A DNA stretch of 23,293 nt from a virus. The translations under genes were made by a program, and so were the position numbers. Where the stretch lies: the IMG/VR virus record IMGVR_UViG_3300008266_000706, positions 1 to 23,293 of that record. One strand, 5' to 3'. Below the pieces are notes generated by a model. It was not told the origin of the DNA and did no database searches. It saw nothing but the letters and a program-made list of their open reading frames with translations. Positions 1-6,120 of this stretch are shown one piece after another. Position 1 is the first letter of the stretch. Each line of letters begins with the position of its first letter.

Positions 1-38
1 TTTTTTATTTATTTCCTGAACTTTAAAACCTTATAGCT
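1..38 (+). promoter_or_regulatory. Leader of first small gene, copy 1 of a repeated leader
   Basis: The stretch opens with a T tract, probably the tail of an upstream terminator cut by the window edge. It continues with TTATTT, CCTGAACT, TTAAAAC and CTTATAGC directly before an ATG. The same order of blocks recurs at about 299-333 before the next small gene. No Shine-Dalgarno sequence is present, which is usual for Bacteroidetes. I infer a shared promoter/leader for small early-type genes; the transcription start is not known. Confidence 0.45.
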
Positions 39-269
39 ATGTATTACATTGATGATTATTCCCTGTATTGCGATCCTTTCAGCGATGAGTATTTCGAATC
101 TCAAACAGAAACGGAATTGCAGGAATTAGGCATTAAATACGAAGTGTATTTAGATGTTTGTTATCAAGCAAACGAGCCTAATGTATTGTCTTGGGAGGAG
201 TTCTTAGCGTATGAACGCTCTCTCAAGGCAAAGGATGATTTCGTTTCAGACGATGATCTTCCGTTCTAG
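39..269 (+). CDS. Small very acidic protein with SSB-like C-terminal tip
   Basis: This is a 76-residue protein that I cannot assign to a family. It is strikingly acidic: about 20 Asp/Glu against 4 Lys/Arg. It has no membrane segment or signal peptide. The last residues are DDFVSDDDLPF, which closely match the acidic C-terminal tip of bacterial single-stranded DNA-binding proteins (DDDIPF in E. coli; a terminal Pro-Phe after acidic residues). That tip is the docking site for many host repair and replication proteins. The rest of the protein is too short and has the wrong pattern for an SSB OB fold, so it is not an SSB. I infer a possible decoy that binds SSB partners, or a DNA mimic. It has its own leader and its own terminator at 278-304, as is typical of small host-interaction genes. 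Function is unproven. Confidence 0.75.
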   Translation: MYYIDDYSLYCDPFSDEYFESQTETELQELGIKYEVYLDVCYQANEPNVLSWEEFLAYERSLKAKDDFVSDDDLPF

Positions 270-277
270 CTTAAGTT

Positions 278-304
278 CAGCCCGTAATGGGCTGTTCTTT
301 TTTT
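278..304 (+). terminator. Rho-independent terminator after the acidic gene
   Basis: A 6-bp perfect stem CAGCCC/GGGCTG closes a 5-nt loop (GTAAT) and is followed by TTCTTTTTTT. It begins nine bases after the stop codon of the upstream gene. Confidence 0.88.
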
Positions 305-333
305 ATTTGCTCCCTGAACTAAAACTTATAGCC
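299..333 (+). promoter_or_regulatory. Leader of second small gene, copy 2 of a repeated leader
   Basis: Directly after the terminator T tract come TTTATTTG, CTCCCTGAACT, AAAAC and TTATAGCC, then ATG. The blocks and order match positions 1-38. TTTATTTG (302-309) is one base off the Bacteroides -7 element TAnnTTTG, but no good TTTG lies at the expected upstream distance, so the promoter reading is uncertain. Confidence 0.45.
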
Positions 334-444
334 ATGAAAGACATGATTTTTATTGTTGTATTATCGTTTTATTCTCTATGTGTAATAACTCCTATTGCTG
401 TAGAGATATATGAGTATATACAAAGAAAACGCTCTCGTAATTGA
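334..444 (+). CDS. 36-residue single-pass membrane protein
   Basis: I choose the ATG at 334 because it sits directly after the repeated leader; an in-frame start further upstream would overlap the preceding gene and its terminator. The product starts MKDMIFIVVLSFYSLCVITP, a hydrophobic helix of about 20 residues. It ends with a short basic tail (YIQRKRSRN), so an N-out/C-in orientation is predicted. The stop codon lies inside the loop and 3' arm of the following terminator. Small phage membrane proteins of this kind often act early against the host envelope or other phages. Nothing here identifies a specific target. Confidence 0.6.
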   Translation: MKDMIFIVVLSFYSLCVITPIAVEIYEYIQRKRSRN

Positions 445-457
445 GAGTTTTTCTTTT
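432..457 (+). terminator. Terminator overlapping the stop codon of the 36-residue gene
   Basis: The stem CTCTC/GAGAG has a 6-nt loop GTAATT, and TTTTTCTTTT follows. The stop codon TGA at 442-444 is inside the hairpin. The loop begins GTAAT as in the terminator at 278-304, which suggests the two cassettes are related. Confidence 0.75.
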
Positions 458-502
458 ATTTGTTTTATGATATAGCTTGTCTCTAATGCGGCTATAGTTA
501 TT

Positions 503-724
503 ATGGAAAATTGCGTATTAGTTGAAGTAAGAAGTTGGAATGTATATAGTGGTGATGAAAATGATTGGGTTTATGGTATATTTTTTTTGTTACAACTCCA
601 AGGCCAATACTCTCAAACAAAAAATTGGCCTAAAGCTTTAACTACAATTTCCTCCATTTCATTTCAGAAATTGATATTTTTATTTGAAAAAGTTTTGGGT
701 CCCCTTCTCTCGGCCTCACGCTGA
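503..724 (+). CDS. Hypothetical small protein, possibly frameshifted
   Basis: The 73-residue frame starts MENCVLVEVRSWNVYSGDEN after a third cassette-like spacer (458-502). I do not recognise it. The first ~30 residues look protein-like. After a run of eight T (578-585) the translation becomes less convincing (rich in Leu, Ser, Ile, ending PLLSASR). It then runs into the GC-rich block. Reading the other forward frame after the T run gives YNSKANTLKQKIGLKL and then a stop near 643, a more natural end. A 7-bp inverted repeat AGGCCAA/TTGGCCT (601-607 and 625-631) lies in this part. The real gene may end earlier through an indel in the T run, or this may be non-coding. Confidence 0.35.
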   Translation: MENCVLVEVRSWNVYSGDENDWVYGIFFLLQLQGQYSQTKNWPKALTTISSISFQKLIFLFEKVLGPLLSASR

Positions 725-727
725 AGA

Positions 728-770
728 CCCCCCCCGTCAAGGCAGCCCCACCCCCCACTTTTCCCAGCCC
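728..770 (-). other. C-rich block, G-quadruplex candidate on the minus strand
   Basis: The plus strand has C tracts of 8 (728-735), 4 (746-749), 6 (751-756), 3 (763-765) and 3 (768-770). On the minus strand the runs at 746-770 have loops of 2, 6 and 1 nt, which fits the classic four-run quadruplex rule. The block is sharply unlike its AT-rich surroundings. It lies in the convergent gap between the plus-strand genes on the left and the minus-strand gene ending at 832. The gap 725-831 holds no convincing gene. Confidence 0.6.
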
Positions 771-831
771 ACACGTCAGACCATATACACAAATCAGGCA
801 GGGGTGTAGATATTGTTGTTCAGTTTACCAA

Positions 832-990
832 CTAGTCAAAGTATTTTTGATGATTTTTAGAGTCATCATACATAGCTGAGAGGTAATCATTTTTCTTTTT
901 TTCAAAGAAGTATCGAATATATGTGAGTGTATTTGTTATGACAGAGAGAAGGAGGAGTATGATAAGAATATTTGAGTCTAGGCAGGTCAT
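832..990 (-). CDS. 52-residue single-pass membrane protein
   Basis: A minus-strand frame starts at the ATG complementary to 988-990 and ends with TAG at 832-834. The product starts MTCLDSNILIILLLLSVITN and continues TLTYIRYFFEKKKNDYLSAM. It therefore has one strongly hydrophobic helix (about residues 8-29), then a Lys-rich patch and a polar tail, so the C-terminus is probably cytoplasmic. It follows the 1048-1335 gene on the same strand after a 57-nt gap and is probably co-transcribed with it. No Shine-Dalgarno sequence is visible. A perfect 6+6 palindrome with a one-base centre, TCATAACTTATGA (987-999), covers the start codon and might serve as an operator or hairpin. I do not know its function. 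Confidence 0.6.
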   Translation of the reverse strand: MTCLDSNILIILLLLSVITNTLTYIRYFFEKKKNDYLSAMYDDSKNHQKYFD

Positions 991-1047
991 AACTTATGAT
1001 TTTATAAAAAATGTGTCGCGAATGGGTTTTTAACTGTTTTTAGGTAA

Positions 1048-1335
1048 TTATACAATACCTATTTTAGCTATTTTAAAATTGGCTACATTTTTGCCTTTGT
1101 TGGTTCCATAATCTTCTTTTCGGATACCTTGCATTTCCACTTCTAGCATAATTTTGTATTTGCCGTTTATGTTCCATGAGTTAATTTCAGGGAGGTCAGA
1201 ATCAGACATAGAGAAAGATGGGCGAGGGTCATAAGATTCTCCTTTAGGCACCATACCATATTTTTCAGTTTCTTTTGCTGATGCTTTGAGGGTTCTCATT
1301 TTCATAGCATCTTTAGGTGGCTTTACAGTTTTCAT
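1048..1335 (-). CDS. Conserved-looking small phage protein
   Basis: This is a 95-residue soluble protein on the minus strand. It has a Lys-rich N-terminal tail (MKTVKPPKDAMKMRTLKASA). A core follows with SFSMSDSDLPEINSW and the strand-like pattern GKYKIMLEVEMQGI, and it ends FKIAKIGIV. Short proteins with this plan (basic flexible tail, then 'G-x-Y-x-(x)-hydrophobic strand' and a final KI/KIGI strand) occur in many tailed phages near head genes. Some are annotated as capsid staple or accessory proteins, but I recall this only in general terms and give it low weight. It is transcribed away from the 1441 gene, and 1336-1440 is the divergent promoter region. Confidence 0.75.
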   Translation of the reverse strand: MKTVKPPKDAMKMRTLKASAKETEKYGMVPKGESYDPRPSFSMSDSDLPEINSWNINGKYKIMLEVEMQGIRKEDYGTNKGKNVANFKIAKIGIV

Positions 1336-1390
1336 AATTTATAAGATAAGATTTTATGGCAATAAATGTAAAAATATTTTTTATTTAATT

Positions 1391-1420
1391 TTTGAATATT
1401 AAAAATTTGTTGTTTATTTG
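1391..1420 (+). promoter_or_regulatory. Bacteroides-type promoter for the 1441 gene
   Basis: TTTG at 1391-1394 is separated by 18 nt from TTTATTTG at 1413-1420. The Bacteroides primary sigma consensus is TTTG, about 19-20 nt, TAnnTTTG, so the -33 box matches fully and the -7 box differs at one fixed base. The start would lie near 1425, leaving a ~16-nt leader that contains GGAGG (1431-1435), a real Shine-Dalgarno sequence five bases before ATG and unusual in this window. Confidence 0.5.
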
Positions 1421-1440
1421 TACAAAACCTGGAGGTAAAA

Positions 1441-1812
1441 ATGGAAATTTTTGTAAGTAAAAAAAGCGGTAAAAATGTTAAGGTAAGAAATATCTATCGT
1501 GCTGTATGCAGCGAGATGGATGATGCGTTTATGTGGGCCGCCGTAGATGCAGAAAATTTAGCAAAGGAGTACGACAAAACCTATCCTTATTCTATCAATT
1601 ACTCTATAAAAGATGGATCAATGGAAGGATTTTTCAGTATTACAAAAAGAAGTGTTACGCAAATTAATGTTGTTGTATTTGAGGAAGATGTTGACAAAGA
1701 CATATATGATAATGATGATCTTATCATATATGTTTATAAGGGCAACAAGGTAGCAATGAAAAATTGTCATCCTGCAAATCAAGAAGAATGGAATAATGTT
1801 AATCGTGATTGA
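1441..1812 (+). CDS. Hypothetical protein
   Basis: This is a 123-residue protein that I do not recognise. It has no signal peptide or membrane segment. The middle section (EMDDAFMWAAVDAENLAKEY) looks helical. The second half alternates strand-like pieces (FFSITKRSVTQINVVVFEED, DDLIIYVYKGNKVAMKN), so a small alpha/beta fold is likely. The start is well supported by GGAGG five bases upstream and by the promoter candidate at 1391-1420. It is the only gene between the divergent region and the structured RNA/tRNA segment. The RNA segment begins within a few bases of its stop codon, so the transcript may continue into that RNA and the tRNA. Confidence 0.75.
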   Translation: MEIFVSKKSGKNVKVRNIYRAVCSEMDDAFMWAAVDAENLAKEYDKTYPYSINYSIKDGSMEGFFSITKRSVTQINVVVFEEDVDKDIYDNDDLIIYVYKGNKVAMKNCHPANQEEWNNVNRD

Positions 1813-2012
1813 CTACCGGGAACAGGTCGGGATCTACTAATTATTTAACAGCTTGAAGAAGTGATGTTGTAATTAGTATAAAGCAAGTTACATGCGTAAA
1901 AAGGGTTAAGGAGCAATCCGGCGGTAAAAATTCATCATCAAATGAAATACATTGGCGAGGTCAGAAAATCCAATGCGTTGAAACCCACTGATAGCCTCTG
2001 TAATTTGCTTTT
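1813..2012 (+). ncRNA. Candidate structured non-coding RNA upstream of tRNA-Gln
   Basis: No open frame of useful size exists here, but several complementary segments fit one fold. (1) TACTAATTA (1835-1843) pairs perfectly with 1870-1878; inside it AACA/TGTT and GCTT/AAGT extend the arm to a GAAG loop. (2) A 13-nt segment (1880-1892, AAAGCAAGTTACA) pairs with 1999-2011 with one G-U. (3) Inside that closing helix, GGGTT (1903-1907) pairs with AACCC (1982-1986). (4) A GGA-GCAA-TCC mini-hairpin lies at 1910-1919. (5) TTCAT/ATGAA hairpin (1931-1935 with 1942-1946). (6) CATTGG/CCAATG hairpin (1950-1955 with 1970-1975). Its loop GTCAG (1960-1964) can pair with CTGAT (1988-1992), a possible pseudoknot. 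The closing helix ends six bases before the tRNA. I recognise no known RNA class. Confidence 0.6.
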
Positions 2013-2017
2013 AAAAT

Positions 2018-2089
2018 TGCCCTGTCGTATAATTGGCAGTACAAGTGATTTTGGTTCACTGAATTGAGGTTCGAATCCTTACGGGGCAA
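2018..2089 (+). tRNA. tRNA-Gln (anticodon UUG)
   Basis: A complete cloverleaf of 72 nt. The acceptor TGCCCTG (2018-2024) pairs with CGGGGCA (2082-2088) with one G-U. The D stem GTAT/GTAC follows. The anticodon stem AGTGA/TCACT has loop TTTTGGT, giving anticodon TTG. The variable loop is 4 nt, and the T arm is TGAGG-TTCGAAT-CCTTA. The discriminator is A2089 and the CCA end is not encoded. The anticodon reads CAA, which is common in this window, notably in the Gln-rich end of the portal. It is not an amber suppressor. Confidence 0.95.
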
Positions 2090-2112
2090 CTAACAATTAA
2101 AACTTAAAAACC

Positions 2113-2769
2113 ATGAATGAAGAAAAGAAAATCAGCAAAGTAAAAATGCTTGAAGGTGGTCTCAAAGGATTAGAGATTGAATACCTTACTAGCAAACAAG
2201 TAGAAGGCAGAACTTACCAAGTAGAAAGAAAAGAAAAGAGAAAAGTGCCTGTATCAGGAGAACTATTGAATTGCTTTCATACAATGGATCAGTATTTCAA
2301 AGATATTGCATGTGTTAACAATGGAACAGTTTATGGCCTTAAAGTTACTGCAGGTGGATTTCAGCTTATTGGTGAAGTAGATACAGGCATTAACAATAAA
2401 ACTATTAATTATGCCACTCCATTTATTTCAGAAGGAGATGATTATGCTTCATTTGAAAGTGTATCTAAAGCACTTGATAAGCTAATTGTTGAAGTTGATA
2501 AATACATGAAGGGCGAGAATAAGTATAGTGACAAACAGATTGTTATGCAATTTTATGAAAGAAAAGCACCTGATCAATTGACTGAAATGATGTCTAAGTC
2601 AGATGATGAAATTGCACATGAAGCTATGCGTATTCTAGAAGAAAAAGGTTGTATTGTAATTGCTCCCGAAGCTTTGTATGGTGAGGATATTTTCACTCCT
2701 GCTGTAGAAGAAGTAAAAGAAGTAATAGAAGAAGATAACACTTTTCTTGCTCCACCATCATTTGAATAA
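2113..2769 (+). CDS. Hypothetical protein at head of packaging block
   Basis: This is a 218-residue protein that I cannot assign. Residues 1-50 are rich in Lys/Glu. The middle has strand-like pieces (VYGLKVTAGGFQLIGEVDTG). A helical segment (about 130-175) includes ALDKLIVEVDKYMKG. The C-terminal ~25 residues are acidic and probably disordered (EEVKEVIEEDNTFLAPPSFE). It begins 23 nt after the tRNA behind the leader AATTAAAACTTAAAAACC (2095-2112), which resembles the capsid-gene leader. It is followed after a 14-nt gap by the PD-(D/E)XK nuclease, so it may work with that enzyme in DNA processing; that is inference from position only. Confidence 0.8.
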   Translation: MNEEKKISKVKMLEGGLKGLEIEYLTSKQVEGRTYQVERKEKRKVPVSGELLNCFHTMDQYFKDIACVNNGTVYGLKVTAGGFQLIGEVDTGINNKTINYATPFISEGDDYASFESVSKALDKLIVEVDKYMKGENKYSDKQIVMQFYERKAPDQLTEMMSKSDDEIAHEAMRILEEKGCIVIAPEALYGEDIFTPAVEEVKEVIEEDNTFLAPPSFE

Positions 2770-2783
2770 TCTTGGGAGGTGTC

Positions 2784-3500
2784 ATGTTTAGCGACAAGGT
2801 TTATTTAAAAGAAGACACGCATCAGTATTTCTGTAGATTAACAGGTAAAGAATATTCATCAATGTCCGCTGTCAAAAAGTCAGTTAAAAATGACTTTAAA
2901 GATAGTTTTGCATATAAAAATGCAAGTCAACAAAAAAGAGATGAATGGACACAAAAAGGTATAGGTGCAGCGACATTAGGAACAAGAAATCACTTGGCTC
3001 TTGAAACTTATGCAAAAACTGCATCTATACCTGATGAATTAAGTGATTTATATCCTATGGTAAAAAGCATATTCAGTTTATTTCATGAATATGATAGGGT
3101 ATATAGTGAACAGGTTCTTTACTCAGATACTTATGGTGTGGCCGGCACAGCAGATAAGATTTGTGCAAAAAAGTCAAAATCAAAAGTAAAATACATTGAC
3201 ATTTACGATTACAAAAATTACGAAAAAGGTATTGAATTTGTAAGTAAGTATGATCAATGGATGAAAAGTCCATTAGATTATTTGCAAGATTGTAGATTTA
3301 ATGATGTAGCTTTGCAATTGGCAGGATATGGATTAATGGCTAAAGAACAATTTCCTGATGTTCCTGTAAGGAAGCTTTCAGTAATTGTAATACCACCAAA
3401 TGATCCTTTAAATTGGCAATGTATCACTTTGCCATTTATGTATGCTGAAGCACAAGTATTATTTAAGCATTTTGACTCTTTACCTAAAAAGCAATTTTAA
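2784..3500 (+). CDS. PD-(D/E)XK (RecB-like) nuclease
   Basis: A 238-residue protein predicted to cut DNA with a metal-dependent PD-(D/E)XK fold. The family motifs appear in order: LGTRNHLALE (about 65-74, the G..H...E helix), SEQ (E109), GVAGTAD with the metal ligand D124, IYDYKN with the D142-x-K144 pair, and ALQLAGYGLM (Q178, Y182, the QxxxY helix). This is the arrangement of RecB/Cas4-type nucleases. I place the start at the ATG at 2784 rather than the in-frame TTG at 2772, because GGGAGG (2774-2779) sits just before it. Nucleases of this superfamily are common in crAss-like genomes. Its place just ahead of the terminase suggests a role in recombination or in preparing DNA for packaging. 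The exact substrate is unknown. Confidence 0.85.
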   Translation: MFSDKVYLKEDTHQYFCRLTGKEYSSMSAVKKSVKNDFKDSFAYKNASQQKRDEWTQKGIGAATLGTRNHLALETYAKTASIPDELSDLYPMVKSIFSLFHEYDRVYSEQVLYSDTYGVAGTADKICAKKSKSKVKYIDIYDYKNYEKGIEFVSKYDQWMKSPLDYLQDCRFNDVALQLAGYGLMAKEQFPDVPVRKLSVIVIPPNDPLNWQCITLPFMYAEAQVLFKHFDSLPKKQF

Positions 3501-4057
3501 TGAGTTACATATTTACACTTGCTAGTGATGGCAAAGTAATACTTGATAAAAATTGTATGAAGCTTGTTCCTTCGATGAAATATCTATCGGAGGACGAGCT
3601 TTTGTTTGTTATATTGGCTGTAGATTATCATAGTCCTTATAATAAATTTCCAGATGAAGAAAGGTATCGTAAGGCAAAAAATCATGTATATGGAACAATG
3701 CAAATAGAACCATGGGAAGAAGGTCGCATTAAAACTGCCATGAATGATTACATGAGTTTGCAATATGATAGAAGAAGAGAATTAAAAAAAGTATTAGAAA
3801 AAAAGCTTGATTTGCTACAAGGAGCATTATTAATGGAAGAAGTAGCAACTAAGATTACTAATACTTTGACATCAATAAAAGAATTAAGAAAAAATATAGC
3901 AGATTTAGAAAAAGAAATTCTAACAGGAGTAAGTGAATATCAGTCAATATTAGAAGGAAAAGGCAATAGAAGTTTGATTGAGATTATGCAATACAGTAGA
4001 AATGCATTTGAAAACTTACAAAAACCACAGCAACCATGGCAACCACAGGGCCAATAA
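3500..4057 (+). CDS. Coiled-coil protein overlapping terL, possible small terminase
   Basis: A 185-residue protein. Its ATG overlaps the previous stop (TAATG at 3498-3502), and its last 22 bases overlap the start of terL, so all three are translationally coupled. Residues ~1-90 are mixed, and residues ~92-150 form a long Lys/Glu/Leu helix with heptad spacing (LEKKLDLLQGALLMEEVATK, IKELRKNIADLEKEILTGVS), so it probably oligomerises. The Pro/Gln-rich end (QKPQQPWQPQGQ) is dictated in part by the overlapping terL frame. Location and helical nature are compatible with a small terminase subunit, which is usually the gene just upstream of TerL. There is no recognisable helix-turn-helix, so this stays a hypothesis. 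Confidence 0.8.
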   Translation: MSYIFTLASDGKVILDKNCMKLVPSMKYLSEDELLFVILAVDYHSPYNKFPDEERYRKAKNHVYGTMQIEPWEEGRIKTAMNDYMSLQYDRRRELKKVLEKKLDLLQGALLMEEVATKITNTLTSIKELRKNIADLEKEILTGVSEYQSILEGKGNRSLIEIMQYSRNAFENLQKPQQPWQPQGQ

Positions 4058-6120
4058 TATGTCCTAAAAGGCCAATTATAAAGACAAAGCAATTTTGTCC
4101 ACACCCTGTTGCTAAATATGGCATTCCTAGTTATGCTGATGGAAGTATAGATGGAGGCAAGGTAGTAGGAACTGCTGCTTGGCAAAGTTGGTGGGAAGAA
4201 CAATTTTATTATTGCATTCATGGATATAATACAGGAGGGATTTGGATTCCTGGAAGAATGTATTATTACCTTAATTTTTATTACATCACTACCCTATTAA
4301 GGGGATCACATCATCCTGACTATGTTGATTTGGACTTGGAATGGTTCTATACTGTTGAACGTGCAAAGCAAGAGTTTAAAGGTATTATCATGCCAAAGGC
4401 TCGTAGGAAAGGTATATCAGAAAAGACCAATAGTGTGCTATCTCATGGAACTCGGTTTGTGCCAAGGTATAAGGCAGGAGTAGCCGCAGGTAATGAGGAT
4501 TATGTAACTGACTTTATTACCAAATTTGATATTGGTGATTCTATGGTTGCACCTGAATTGCACATGGATAGATTGGTAGATAATAAAGGAGAGATTAAAT
4601 TTGGATGGAACGAAAAAGATGAATATGGTAAGTTTGGAGATAAGGGATCATTAGCACAAATACTATTGAGATGGATGAAAACTGATCCTAACTTATTTAA
4701 AGGTCTTTATCTTAATGATTGCGTATTTGAGGAGTTTGGAGAGTTTGACAAAGGTAAAGAAGCATATTCTGCTACTAAGCAATGTTTCATGGTAGGAGAA
4801 ATGATGGTAGGAACAGCTTTTGTTTATGGAACAGGTAATAGTTCTAAAGCAGGAACAGAACACATGGCTGAAATGTATCTTAACGCAGAAGCTTTTGGAC
4901 TGATTCCTTTTTTTATTCCCGGAACTAGAATGTATTTTCCTTATGTAGGAGGTGCAGTAAATCCTATTACAAAAACTGAATTTAATCAAGATGGAACGCG
5001 ATACGAAAAGATTCCTAATCTCCAAGAATATAAGCCTTATCAAAGGTTTGGCATGGAAGATGAAGAAGCTGCTCAACAGGCTATAGATACATATTTAGCT
5101 GAACTATTTAAAAAGCCTGATAAAACTGACTATTTACGAGAAAAACAAAACGTAGCAACAAAAATTGAGGATGTATTTATTAGAAAGGGTTCTAATAACT
5201 TTCCTCATGAAATTTTAAATGACCAAGGATTTAAAATAAAATCTTTGACTCATAATAAATATAAACATTGGAAACCTGATTGGATTCGCGATAGAATGGG
5301 TCAACCTATTTATCCATTAAAAGTAGATATGGTTCCATTATCTGATGAAGATTTATTAAATCCAGAAGTTGCTCAATCATCTGTAATGATTCTTGATGAT
5401 GGTCACCCTGTAAAAGGATTTCAAAATTTATTTATAGGTGGTATTGATAGTTATGACGTTGATCAATCCTTAACTTCTAAATCATTAGGAGCAATGGTTG
5501 TTTTGCGACAAATGCACATGATTCCAAATGTAGAAAATATGCAACCTGTTGCAATAATACGTTGCAGGCCTAAAACCAAAGAGAAATTTTATGAGTTGTG
5601 TTTGATGGTAGCAGTTTATTATGAATTAATGGGTAATGTGCTTATTGATCATGCTAAACCTCTTATTATTCAATACTTCAAAGAAAATGGAGGCATGTCT
5701 TATTTGGCAAAAAGACCAACTAAATTTGAAAGTGAGTATTCTAAACAAGTGCATGAGTTTGGAGTATCTATTAATGCAACATCTCAGCCTAAAATGATAG
5801 GTTTATTACAAAACTATTTTACTCAACATTGTCATAAAATATGGTTTATATATCTTATTGAAGAATCATTAGGATATGATGAAGGAACATTAAATTCAGA
5901 TGCTGACTGTGTAGATGCTTTAGGTATTGCTTTAATGCAATGTGTTAGTTTGGGATTAATGCCACAAGACAATAATCAATTAATGGTTAATGATCCTTTG
6001 GCTATTACAGAATGGATTGAAGATGCACATGGCAATATGATTCCTGTAATTAAAAATGGAAAGAACGAGGATTATCATGATCCTTTTATGAGATATGTAG
6101 AAACAGGTAGTTTTAAATAA
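4036..6120 (+). CDS. terL: Large terminase subunit (TerL)
   Basis: A 694-residue DNA-packaging motor made of an N-terminal ATPase and a C-terminal RNase H-like nuclease; it docks on the portal, translocates DNA and cuts it. The ATPase signature is atypical: ARRKGISEKT (about 122-131) stands where other terminases have RRxGKS/T. Walker B is LYLNDCVFEE (about 224-233) with the catalytic Glu pair, and GTGNSS (about 265-270) is the coupling motif. In the nuclease, D471 (FIGGIDSYDVD), D538 (NVLIDHAKPL) and D624/D627 (DADCVDALG) match the three acidic metal sites. I use the ATG at 4036, inside the upstream gene. The next gene follows one base after the stop. Length and motifs fit crAss-like TerL proteins. 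Confidence 0.95.
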   Translation: MATTGPIICPKRPIIKTKQFCPHPVAKYGIPSYADGSIDGGKVVGTAAWQSWWEEQFYYCIHGYNTGGIWIPGRMYYYLNFYYITTLLRGSHHPDYVDLDLEWFYTVERAKQEFKGIIMPKARRKGISEKTNSVLSHGTRFVPRYKAGVAAGNEDYVTDFITKFDIGDSMVAPELHMDRLVDNKGEIKFGWNEKDEYGKFGDKGSLAQILLRWMKTDPNLFKGLYLNDCVFEEFGEFDKGKEAYSATKQCFMVGEMMVGTAFVYGTGNSSKAGTEHMAEMYLNAEAFGLIPFFIPGTRMYFPYVGGAVNPITKTEFNQDGTRYEKIPNLQEYKPYQRFGMEDEEAAQQAIDTYLAELFKKPDKTDYLREKQNVATKIEDVFIRKGSNNFPHEILNDQGFKIKSLTHNKYKHWKPDWIRDRMGQPIYPLKVDMVPLSDEDLLNPEVAQSSVMILDDGHPVKGFQNLFIGGIDSYDVDQSLTSKSLGAMVVLRQMHMIPNVENMQPVAIIRCRPKTKEKFYELCLMVAVYYELMGNVLIDHAKPLIIQYFKENGGMSYLAKRPTKFESEYSKQVHEFGVSINATSQPKMIGLLQNYFTQHCHKIWFIYLIEESLGYDEGTLNSDADCVDALGIALMQCVSLGLMPQDNNQLMVNDPLAITEWIEDAHGNMIPVIKNGKNEDYHDPFMRYVETGSFK

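Noticed and set aside
1813-2012. Group I intron or tRNA intron
   Set aside because: ACCGGGAAC and GCAATCCGG look like the P and Q elements, but no R/S pair (the P7 guanosine site) follows. The 13-bp helix crosses the supposed P4, and the adjacent tRNA is uninterrupted.
2090-2112. HDV-like theta ribozyme after the tRNA
   Set aside because: Such ribozymes sit just 3' of phage tRNAs, but only 23 AT-rich bases separate the tRNA from the next start codon, too short for the nested pseudoknot.
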